The translations under genes were made by a program, and so were the position numbers. Positions 8,536-15,743 of a stretch of DNA of 64,000 bases are shown piece after piece. The stretch comes from an uncultured Nitrospirota bacterium (GTDB lineage Bacteria > Nitrospirota > Nitrospiria > Nitrospirales > UBA8639). The first letter of the stretch is position 1, and each line of letters opens with the position of its first letter. Below the pieces are notes generated by a model. It had not been told where the DNA came from, searched no databases, and saw only the letters and a program-made list of their open reading frames with translations. The stretch is from positions 1-64,000 of the forward strand of contig CAKZPV010000031.1 of assembly GCA_937139405.1 (NCBI GenBank), given 5' to 3'.

Positions 8536-8942
8536 ATGAAAACGGCAGGAACAATAATCTTGGGTCTCTTGAGCATCATCATCCTTGGTTTAGCTAAGCC
8601 AGATACAACGATCGAAAAAAGGGAACAGCAACTGATTGAGGCCGCTTCCCGAAATGACCTTAGAGCTATTCCAAAACTTGTTCAACGAAAAGCAAATATC
8701 AACGCACAAGATGCACAAGGCCGCACTGCCCTACTGGTCGCGATGGGTGCCAACCAATTGATGGGCAGGCTATTGATTGATGTGGGAGCAATGTGAATGC
8801 TCAAGATTATCACCTGGATAGCCCGTTATTAGTGCCCGGGGCAGAAGGTGTCCTCGAGATTTTGACAAGGAGTTTAGACCAGACAGGAATTCTCTTACGG
8901 ACAGCTAGTGCCGGTCCAGGCATTTCAGAAAATCAGAGGTAG
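8536..8942 (+). pseudogene. ankyrin-repeat secreted protein, frameshifted and truncated
   Basis: The intact frame 8536-8796 encodes a signal helix and the start of an ankyrin domain (EQQLIEAASRNDL, NINAQDAQGRTALL). It closely parallels the complete ankyrin gene at 9928. It stops at GVGAM just after 8790. Shifting frame there gives NAQDYHLDSPLLVPGAEGVLEIL up to a stop at 8940-8942. This matches NLQDDKMDSPLLLAGAEGTVDIM in the 9928 protein, so a short indel broke the gene. Even in the restored frame, homology ends after about 2.5 repeats. It looks like the decayed partner of a tandem duplication, with the cytochrome gene between the copies. Confidence 0.8.
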
Positions 8943-8978
8943 GCAAAGGAGCAGGGAGAGCTGATCAATAAATCTCTG

Positions 8979-9077
8979 ATGAAAACGTGGACGCAGGTCT
9001 GGCTCATGCTCTTTCCCCTCGTCGGCGTGTTTATCTCAATCCAATTCCATAATCCTGAATACAGGAGGAGAAAATAA
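8979..9077 (+). CDS. 32-residue membrane peptide, start-stop overlap with cytochrome c
   Basis: An ATG at 8979 opens a 32-codon frame with one hydrophobic helix (VWLMLFPLVGVFISI) and a basic tail (YRRRK). Its TAA at 9075-9077 overlaps the cytochrome ATG by one base (TAATG), a typical translational-coupling arrangement. The ribosome site of the cytochrome (GGAGGAG) lies inside it. Its own ribosome site is poor: GGGAGAG is about 20 bases upstream. It may be a real small membrane protein or chance. Confidence 0.4.
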   Translation: MKTWTQVWLMLFPLVGVFISIQFHNPEYRRRK

Positions 9078-9427
9078 TGATACAGATTTATCGATGCGCA
9101 GTCGTGTTGGCGTGCTGGATCATGGCAGGCGGAGGACCGTTCGTGCTCGCTGCCGAAGGAGATGCCGCCAGGGGGAAACCGATTTTTCAGGCAACGTGTG
9201 TACCTTGTCACGGTCCACAGGGGAAAGGCGACGGGCCGATTGGACAACAGCTGAAGCCGCCTGCAGCAAATTTTACGAGCGCTGCAAGTAAGAAAAAGTC
9301 GCCTGCTGAGCTGCTCGACATTATTCAAAATGGAAAACCCGGTACCGGCATGGTGGCGTGGAAAAACCAGTTCTCCGAGGGGCAAATTCAGGACCTGCTG
9401 GCCTATGTTCTGATTCTGCGGAAATAA
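9077..9427 (+). CDS. small periplasmic c-type cytochrome
   Basis: A 116-residue class I cytochrome c. The signal peptide ends near VLAAEG. The haem site is CVPCH (Cys41, Cys44, His45) and the likely axial methionine is Met92 in GTGMVAW. The C-terminal helix (QIQDLLAYVLIL) is typical. It should carry single electrons in the periplasm. GGAGGAG sits 7 bases before the ATG. It lies between two ankyrin genes, of which the first is broken, and overlaps a possible small membrane ORF by one base. Confidence 0.93.
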   Translation: MIQIYRCAVVLACWIMAGGGPFVLAAEGDAARGKPIFQATCVPCHGPQGKGDGPIGQQLKPPAANFTSAASKKKSPAELLDIIQNGKPGTGMVAWKNQFSEGQIQDLLAYVLILRK

Positions 9428-9927
9428 AACAGAGAGGAAGGTTCTTGAGGGAGTCACGAAAGGCCTTTTTTTTATCATGAATTTCAAAGGCCACACCCTT
9501 ATGAAAATACTATTTGTGTTTATTCAAGCAGATATTTTGATGAGAGCGAAAACGGTCTAGACAATATTCGGGAATTTATCAGTTATATTAAACCCGAAAA
9601 TAAAAAGCCCATTGCGATGAAGTCTTTTCGTATGGATTTGCGATTGCAGAAGACCAACCGAACAGAAATTTTTTGAATGTAATATTTTATAGAGCCATAC
9701 CATTTTTAGTATATTCCGTTCCCGCCGCCTCAATAATTGAGTCATAATCGTCAGCATGGAAGTTTTTGTTCAGTGTTAGAGAGAGAGAGAGAGCGTGAGA
9801 CAGAAAAACCACCCATTGGTAAGCTGATGAGCGAAACGAGTGCCGTAGTACTAGCATTGCATTCTCGAAGAGGAAGGGTTGGCGGAAGCCCTTCATGCAA
9901 CTATTCCATCGAGGAAGCTCAGAATTT
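9428..9927. other. intergenic stretch with a GA microsatellite
   Basis: No gene is supported. Just after the cytochrome gene the palindrome AAAGGCCTTT leads into a run of T (about 9460-9473), which may act as a weak terminator. Further on lies a (GA)7 tract at 9779-9793. Confidence 0.45.
9779..9793. repeat. (GA)7 dinucleotide tract
   Basis: Seven GA units plus a final G lie about 135 bases before the ankyrin gene at 9928. Tracts of this kind are prone to slippage. The position is compatible with an effect on promoter spacing, but no promoter can be assigned. Confidence 0.8.
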
Positions 9928-10608
9928 ATGAAAATGACCGTCATGCTGAGCCTCTTGGGGATAGGCATACTGGTTGCCGTCCTGAGTTTCGCGAAACCCG
10001 GCCTGTTCATGAGTGACGAAGAACAACGCCTGATCGAGGCCGTCGCAAAAAATAACTTGGCCACCGTTCGGGAACTTGTCAACGCAGGCACCAATGTCAA
10101 CGTTCAGGATACGCGAGGACGTACCGCCTTACTCGCAGCTGTCGAGGGACACCATCTGGACAGTGCCAAGGTATTACTGGATGCAGGTGCAGATGTGAAT
10201 CTTCAGGATGACAAAATGGATAGTCCGCTGCTGTTAGCCGGAGCCGAAGGCACAGTCGATATCATGAAACTTATCCTGCAAGCCAAGCCGGACTTTACTT
10301 TGTATAATCGCTTTGGTGGTACAGCACTCGTCCCAGCCGCTGAACGGGGCCATGTGGAGATGGTCGAATTGTTGGTGAACACGACAGTTGATATCGATCA
10401 TGTGAATCATCTGGGATGGACGGCCTTATTGGAGGCCATTGTTCTCAGTGATGGTGGTCCGCGTCATCAGCACATTGTGCAATTATTGGTTGATGCCGGA
10501 GCAGATATCTATATTGTCGATCACGAAGGCGTCACGCCCTTGGGGCATGCCCGGCAAAAAGGATTTCACGAGATTGTGAAGATGCTGGAATCGGTCGAAA
10601 CCAAATAG
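9928..10608 (+). CDS. secreted ankyrin-repeat protein
   Basis: The ATG at 9928 follows GAGGAA by about 12 bases. An in-frame ATG at 9895 would add residues unlike a signal peptide. After a signal helix (LSLLGIGILVAVLSFA), about six ankyrin repeats cover residues 30-220. They carry the usual D-x-x-GRTALL-A and ADVNLQDD signatures. Ankyrin repeats bind other proteins, here in the periplasm or membrane; the partner is unknown. The pseudogene at 8536 is a related copy. Confidence 0.88.
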   Translation: MKMTVMLSLLGIGILVAVLSFAKPGLFMSDEEQRLIEAVAKNNLATVRELVNAGTNVNVQDTRGRTALLAAVEGHHLDSAKVLLDAGADVNLQDDKMDSPLLLAGAEGTVDIMKLILQAKPDFTLYNRFGGTALVPAAERGHVEMVELLVNTTVDIDHVNHLGWTALLEAIVLSDGGPRHQHIVQLLVDAGADIYIVDHEGVTPLGHARQKGFHEIVKMLESVETK

Positions 10609-10680
10609 TCTGAAGAGAACAATGGAAGACCGGAAGCACACGCACCCCATATCATAATTTTTTGCTGACAGGAGGAGAGG

Positions 10681-11211
10681 ATGATCGCAACACCTGGTAT
10701 CTGTGTAAAACTTGGCCTACTCACATGTTGTGTGGCTGGCTTGCTAATTGGACAGGCCTCGGCGACAGACTTACCGAAAGAAAGTATGCTGCCGCTGGCC
10801 TTAGCGACGAAGGCCGCGCATGCGGCGGTCGGGAAATGTGTCGCGGACGGATATCGGGTGAGCGTGACCGTCGTGGATCAAGGCGGAAATATTCGCGTCG
10901 TCTTGCGGCAGGATGGTACGGGACCCCACACCCTCGAAAGTAGCCGAAAGAAAGCCTATACATCTGCCAGTATGAAACAACCGACAGCCAAGCTCGCAGC
11001 ACTCATTGCGAAAATGCCAGCCCTGCAAGGACTGCAGCGTATGAATGAGCATATGCTGCTCTTAGCTGGTGGGTTACCGATCAAAATCGGTGAGGCGGTG
11101 GTGGGAGGGATTGGCGTGGGCGGCGCACCCGGTGGCCATCTGGATGAAGCCTGTGCGCATGCTGGTCTTGACAGTATTGGCGCAGCTCCACAGATGAAAG
11201 CGAAAGAATAA
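10681..11211 (+). CDS. secreted GlcG/HbpS-like (DUF336) protein
   Basis: GGAGGAGAGG directly precedes the ATG. A signal peptide of about 28 residues ends at QASA. The mature part shows the family pattern: an N-terminal helix (ALATKAAHAAVGKC), VSVTVVDQGGNIRVVLRQDG, a region rich in Ala and Lys (RKKAYTSASMKQPT), and a glycine-rich C-terminal signature (GEAVVGGIGVGGAPGGHLDEACA). Family members include haem-binding HbpS and GlcG. A secreted form next to a cytochrome would fit haem or redox sensing, but the ligand cannot be read from sequence. Confidence 0.85.
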   Translation: MIATPGICVKLGLLTCCVAGLLIGQASATDLPKESMLPLALATKAAHAAVGKCVADGYRVSVTVVDQGGNIRVVLRQDGTGPHTLESSRKKAYTSASMKQPTAKLAALIAKMPALQGLQRMNEHMLLLAGGLPIKIGEAVVGGIGVGGAPGGHLDEACAHAGLDSIGAAPQMKAKE

Positions 11212-11244
11212 ATTTCAGACGGCTTGGTACATCGTCAGAGAAGG

Positions 11245-11273
11245 AAGAGGCGTCCTCAATGAGGCCGCCTCTT
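11245..11273 (+). terminator. hairpin terminator after the GlcG-like gene
   Basis: AAGAGGCG (11245-11252) pairs with CGCCTCTT (11266-11273). Inside, CCTC-AAT-GAGG extends the stem. The T tract is short and mixed, so this is a likely but imperfect terminator. Confidence 0.6.
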
Positions 11274-11956
11274 ATTACAAGAATAATTATCAAATAATGT
11301 ATCGTATCAACAATGGAAAGCACCAAAGGATTTTAGCTAGTCTTTATCTAATGCTATGACTTTTCCGCAAACTTCGCTTCTATGAATTTCACCTCGAAGG
11401 TTTTTTTGAGTATCTGTCCGGAGTGAAAAATCAAAGTTTGTGTTGTATGTTTAATCTGATCTCTCCCATACGTGTGATGCTTGGAATTTTGATCGAGGGA
11501 AGGTACTCAACAAAGAGTGGTTTTTCCTGGACGAGTAAAGACAGAAGAAAAAAAAGACCCAGACTCTCTAAGGCCATCATATGAACCCAATGAGTTTTAG
11601 CTCAGAAAAAGGCTTCACAACAGGTTTCTTCCATTCTAATATCGACGCAACGCCTTCCCTTTAAAAAACGTTTCTTCCACGAATCCACTGACTGTTGATA
11701 ACGAGGCTCTTCAGCACCATTTTTCGGGACATACACCTTTTACCTCTCCCCCCACAAAACGTATCCGAATGCCCTTGCCAAACTAAATTGTAATTTTTCC
11801 CGTCCCATTTTGTTGCAATGATGAGCAAACGTATTGAGTCATCGGTAGACCATCCTGCCTGGGAATCGATAAAAATGGACACCTAGATTCTCACCGTTCA
11901 TTGCACGGCCAATTATCAACTTCCTTTCTTTAAGGGAATATTTTGAGGGGGTTCGA
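11274..11956. other. 680-bp intergenic stretch, no gene seen
   Basis: Open frames here are short, lack ribosome sites and show no recognisable motif. I see no tRNA-like fold or strong repeat. The last bases hold the leader of the secreted protein at 11957. Confidence 0.4.
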
Positions 11957-12772
11957 ATGATGAAGTTCACTGGTGCCTTTCACCCAAGTTCTCTCATGAT
12001 CTGCATAACCGGGCTTTCATTTATCTTTGGAGTCAATGCCGCAAATGACGCCTGGGCCAATCCACACACCACCATCCTGAAAAAGAATAATCCCGTAAGG
12101 TACGACTCGAGAGATGAAATTGAAGGGAGTGGTGGGGTCCTCAACCATATCCGCATCTCGCATGGGTGTAATGATAAAACTGTTAAGGCAATGGGAGTTG
12201 TTTTTCCGAATGGGCAGGACTCGTTGGCCACAGACAAAAGTACCGGCGAGGAGGTGGATTTGCAGACACACATCACCGGGGCCCCGATTGCCGTTCATCC
12301 CGTCCAAGACGACGATGTCTTTGAAAAAATTCGCGTACAAGAAGGATCAATCAATAACGTGGGAAACGGACCAAGCTTTGGAGTTCGAGCTATTCATTAC
12401 AAAGACGGAACGTTACAACATAATAATATCGGTCATATCCCCTTCGATGCGGCCTTCCCCTCCTTCAATGCCAATTCTTGTGTGGGGTCCCTACAGGTAA
12501 ACATCGCCATAGGGAATTACTGCACTCACTCCAAAAAAAAGGAGAATCGAGCGGATATTTGGATAGGCCACTTGACACCAAAATTTGATGATCCGGCCGT
12601 CGTAGTTCAAAGCCCTCCTGGCTTCTGGCCTCAATTAACCGTCGTTCGGGACACAGAAAATAATCCTCTCCCAGCCAACTGCCCCGCAGGAGGTATCCAC
12701 CTAACAGTGACTCCAGCATCTCATGAAATCGACCACTTTTTGCCTATCCGCGGGTTTTGGCCAAATAATTAA
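11957..12772 (+). CDS. secreted protein of unknown function, weakly YcnI-like (DUF1775)
   Basis: A 271-residue exported protein with a signal peptide ending near NAANDAWA. The stretch HIRISHGCNDKTVKAMGVVFPNG resembles the HGC-containing strand region of YcnI/DUF1775 proteins, which bind copper outside the cell in some bacteria. Further His, Cys and Trp residues are scattered through the rest, including a NYCTHS segment and two GFWP motifs. The resemblance is limited and the fold is not certain. The gene stands alone and ends at a strong hairpin. Confidence 0.65.
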   Translation: MMKFTGAFHPSSLMICITGLSFIFGVNAANDAWANPHTTILKKNNPVRYDSRDEIEGSGGVLNHIRISHGCNDKTVKAMGVVFPNGQDSLATDKSTGEEVDLQTHITGAPIAVHPVQDDDVFEKIRVQEGSINNVGNGPSFGVRAIHYKDGTLQHNNIGHIPFDAAFPSFNANSCVGSLQVNIAIGNYCTHSKKKENRADIWIGHLTPKFDDPAVVVQSPPGFWPQLTVVRDTENNPLPANCPAGGIHLTVTPASHEIDHFLPIRGFWPNN

Positions 12773-12823
12773 TGACGACAAACGGGCAAGGAGAATGGTG
12801 GGATTCTCCTTGCCCATGTCATT
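12772..12823 (+). terminator. strong hairpin after the YcnI-like gene
   Basis: GGGCAAGGAGAAT (12784-12796) pairs perfectly with ATTCTCCTTGCCC (12803-12815) around a 6-base loop. AATGAC (12772-12777) can also pair with GTCATT (12818-12823). No long T run follows. Confidence 0.75.
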
Positions 12824-13243
12824 TAGTCAAAACTTGGATTCTGTAGCTGCCGACCCGTTCAAAACAGGTTTCGCGAAATTGATCCTGACGCCACGGCTTC
12901 TCCAACAAGGACTTTTCACCCCTAGGCCCACTGAATGTTGATCAACTGCTCTGTTTCCTATCCTACCTGAGTCACTATCCTTTTTATTTTCCTCCCTCTG
13001 TTCCCATCATCTCCAAAAACCTCCCACTCGTGTAGCACAAGAAGATTTAGAGGTACCCTTATCGAACTATCCCGCACCTGATAGATCAAGAACTCGGCAG
13101 AGAGTCTGATTCTCAAGGAGATCTGACTTTGTTTTCTATTGTTCCTAGTCTATCGTTCCCGTCTTTGTTTTTCCTACATTCCCTTTTTCCCCATAATTTT
13201 GTATGGTGTGAGAGGGAAGATCTAGATCAATCAGAAACACGCT
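12824..13243. other. intergenic stretch, no gene seen
   Basis: Pyrimidine-rich sequence around 12950-13190 without a supported gene. A plus-strand frame starting at 13129 overlaps the small membrane gene in another frame and looks non-coding. Confidence 0.4.
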
Positions 13244-13447
13244 GTGAAGGAATTTTTCGCAATAATAAAACAGGGGATTGGAATATTCCTTGGAGCGTTA
13301 TTACTCGTGATCGGGGGTGGGATTGGATTGGAGAACCTGCAAGCTCCGGGAACCATCAATATCCCCATCATGCTTTTTTCTTTGGCTGCAATACTTGTGG
13401 GTGTAATCATGCTATGGATAAGTTTTACAAAGTACGGGAACAGATAG
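13244..13447 (+). CDS. small protein with two membrane helices
   Basis: A GTG at 13244 opens a 67-residue frame with two hydrophobic helices (GIGIFLGALLLVIGGGIG and IMLFSLAAILVGVIMLWI) separated by a short loop. It has a basic N-terminus and ends KYGNR, as expected for an inner-membrane hairpin. The ribosome site is unclear. Function is unknown. Confidence 0.6.
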   Translation: MKEFFAIIKQGIGIFLGALLLVIGGGIGLENLQAPGTINIPIMLFSLAAILVGVIMLWISFTKYGNR

Positions 13448-13583
13448 CCTAAATGGTATATCAATTCCATTGCAAACCTCGAGTGAAAGAGTGCTCACTT
13501 CGCCTCGTTCAACTTGGCACCTTACTCAAAAGCTAGTACCCCTCTTGGGATTTAAAGAGCTATAGGCTGCCGTCAAGGGAAAT

Positions 13584-14063
13584 ATGGTCAAAACACTGCT
13601 CAGCATTGTGACCCTGATCTCTGTACTCATTGTCGTTGGGTCTTTTCTCCTGGGCCATATGTCCCATACTGGAAAAGCTCCAGGGTTAGTATCCGAACGC
13701 CTATCTGCTTGTGCTGATACACCCAACTGTGTCCTTAGTGAAATTGCTGAGGATGGCACACATTACATTTCACCCTTACGTTATCCAGCTGCCATGACAG
13801 AAAACACAATGGACCTCATCACACAGATTATTCAGGAGGTTGGCGGTGAGGTATTAATAGAAAAGGAGGCGTATATTGCGGCCAGGTTCACGTCAACTTT
13901 TTTTGCGTTTGTCGATGATCTGGAGTGCAGGCATGATCCCTTAAGCCACACCATTCACCTCCGTTCTGCCTCACGGGTTGGAGATAGTGATTTTGGAGCG
14001 AACAGAAAACGGGTGGCCTTCATCTCTAATCTTTTCTATCAACGTGTCAAACAGATTACATAA
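13584..14063 (+). CDS. DUF1499 family protein
   Basis: A 159-residue protein with an N-terminal membrane or signal helix (LLSIVTLISVLIVVGSFLLG). Family marks are CADTPNCV early in the mature part, the H-Y-I-x-P segment, FFAFVDDLECRHD, and the C-terminal SRVGDSDFGANRKRV. The function of DUF1499 is unknown. Members are exported or membrane-anchored. The next gene begins 42 bases on, so the two may be co-transcribed. Confidence 0.88.
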   Translation: MVKTLLSIVTLISVLIVVGSFLLGHMSHTGKAPGLVSERLSACADTPNCVLSEIAEDGTHYISPLRYPAAMTENTMDLITQIIQEVGGEVLIEKEAYIAARFTSTFFAFVDDLECRHDPLSHTIHLRSASRVGDSDFGANRKRVAFISNLFYQRVKQIT

Positions 14064-14105
14064 GAGATGCCTCTTTCGAACACCAAACTCTCAGGTCATC
14101 GGTAA

Positions 14106-14778
14106 ATGTGTGGCCGCTTCACTCGAAAGTAAAACTTTAAAGATCTTGCCGGCACTGCTAGGTCTACCAATTCCCCCAACCTTGGCCCCTCACTACAACA
14201 TAGCACCTTCGCAACCCATCGCGTGCGTGCGCACTGATCCTCAAACTGCTGAACGTAAATGCATCGAATTGAAATGGGGCCTGGTACCGTCCTGGGCCAA
14301 GGATGGCAGCATCGGCAACAAAATGATTAACGCCCGATCGGAAACGGCAGCTGAGAAGCCTTCGTTTAAAAATGCCTTCAAGCAGCAACGCTGTGTGGTG
14401 TTAGCTGATGGATTTTTTGAATGGAAACGCGAAGGGAAAGCGAAGGAACCCTACTATTTTCGATTCAAAGACCGGCGCCCTTTCTGTTTCGCCGGACTAT
14501 GGGAACGCTGGGATAAAAGACCTGAAGATCCTCTTGAAACATGCGCCATGCTGACCATTGGGCCAAATACACTCATGAAACCCATTAACCACCGAATGCC
14601 GGTAATTCTTCAGGAAAAAGACTATGAGACTTGGTTGGACCCCAAGATTCAAGATCCGCGATTCCTGGCATGCTTGCTTCAGCCCTATCCACCAGAAGAT
14701 ATGGAAGCGTTTCCTGTAAGTCCAATAGTGAACAATCCGAAAAATGACAGTGAAAGATGCATTGAACTATTTGGCTAA
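14106..14778 (+). pseudogene. SRAP (YedK/HMCES-like) gene with catalytic Cys out of frame
   Basis: SRAP proteins use Cys2, exposed after removal of Met1, to crosslink to abasic sites in single-stranded DNA. An ATG at 14106 encodes MCGRFT and then runs into a stop after two more codons. The body of the protein lies in the next frame, with no good start of its own. It contains HYNIAPSQP, WGLVPSWAKD, INARSETAAEKPSFK, DGFFEWKREG, CFAGLWE, and NHRMPVIL with the catalytic His. Skipping one C at 14124 joins MCGRFT to ESKTLKILPALLGL. One extra base therefore separates the active-site Cys from an otherwise complete domain. This is a frameshift mutation or a sequence error. Confidence 0.8.
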
Positions 14779-14870
14779 TCGTTCTGTCCCGACGAAAATA
14801 TTCCCCGCATGTATATGAAACAGATCTAATATTTCTTACACAATGGGGCATAACTAAAACGGTGAATATC

Positions 14871-15590
14871 ATGCCCACCCCTAATTATCAAAACAGGGAC
14901 ATCCCGTCTTCAAAGGATTTCCACGTGAATGCCGATTTCCAAAAACGTGCGGTGATCAAACCCGAAGACTATTTATGGACGCCTTCAGCAATACCTGGGG
15001 TTGAAGAAATAATGTTGGATCGGATAGACGATGGCATGACACCGACGACTACCGTTGCTCGGTATCTCGCCAATAGCGAATTCCCTTCGTCTACTCATAA
15101 GGACGGCCAAGAGATTTTCGTTCTCGATGGTTCATTTGCCGATGAACACCGGGAATATTTAGCTGGAACCTATGTCCGTAAACCGATGGGAATAGCCTCT
15201 ACGCTAAGAGTAGGGGCCAATGGTTCCACCATGTTCATTAAGTCCCATCAAATTCCTAAGAACGATACGCAGCGCACGGTTATCGAGACGAACAAAGCGA
15301 AATGGCGTCCAGGGGTCATAACCGGGCTTCAGGTGATGCCCTTGCATGAATTTGGAGGTGAACATGTGGCGCTTGTGCGATGGGCACCCAATACACAGTT
15401 CACACTCCACTCCCACCGAGGCGGCGAGGAAATATTGGTCCTGGATGGTGTCTTTTTTGACGAGCATGATCGTTATCCAAAAGGCACGTGGATTCGCTCC
15501 CCACATTTGAGTCACCATACTCCTTTTACCAAACAGGAAGGCGCTTTAATTTATGTGAAGGTCGGACACTTATTGCCGCTTAGCATATAA
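14871..15590 (+). CDS. double-cupin protein, ChrR-like
   Basis: Two tandem cupin domains of the ChrR C-terminal type cover about residues 25-125 and 135-235. The second is canonical, with LHSHRGGEEILVLDGVFFDEHDRYPKGTWIRSP and a later SHHTPFT. The first is similar but has THKDGQEIFVLDG in place of H-x-H-x-GGEE, so its metal site is probably altered. There is no anti-sigma zinc domain. Double cupins of this kind may be metal-dependent dioxygenase-like proteins or sensors. A GTG at 14862 is the alternative start. Confidence 0.8.
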   Translation: MPTPNYQNRDIPSSKDFHVNADFQKRAVIKPEDYLWTPSAIPGVEEIMLDRIDDGMTPTTTVARYLANSEFPSSTHKDGQEIFVLDGSFADEHREYLAGTYVRKPMGIASTLRVGANGSTMFIKSHQIPKNDTQRTVIETNKAKWRPGVITGLQVMPLHEFGGEHVALVRWAPNTQFTLHSHRGGEEILVLDGVFFDEHDRYPKGTWIRSPHLSHHTPFTKQEGALIYVKVGHLLPLSI

Positions 15591-15743
15591 GAGGGAATTG
15601 AAAATTTATGCCGAATTGGGATCAATTCATCGAGGGAGCTGAAAAACTCAGGACCATTCAATGAATACATTTCGGAGAATAGTCTGTTTAGGGTCTAATG
15701 CTGATGAAGATGCCTCTATCGACTGAATGCAGGTTGACATCGA

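Noticed and set aside
9824-9836. CTGATGA followed by GAAA, resembling a hammerhead ribozyme core
   Set aside because: Only two bases separate the two core elements, so stem II cannot form, and no matching stems I or III or cleavage triplet were found.
15600-15665. 18-codon frame after the double-cupin gene
   Set aside because: The purine-rich site is too far from the ATG and the peptide has no distinctive feature.
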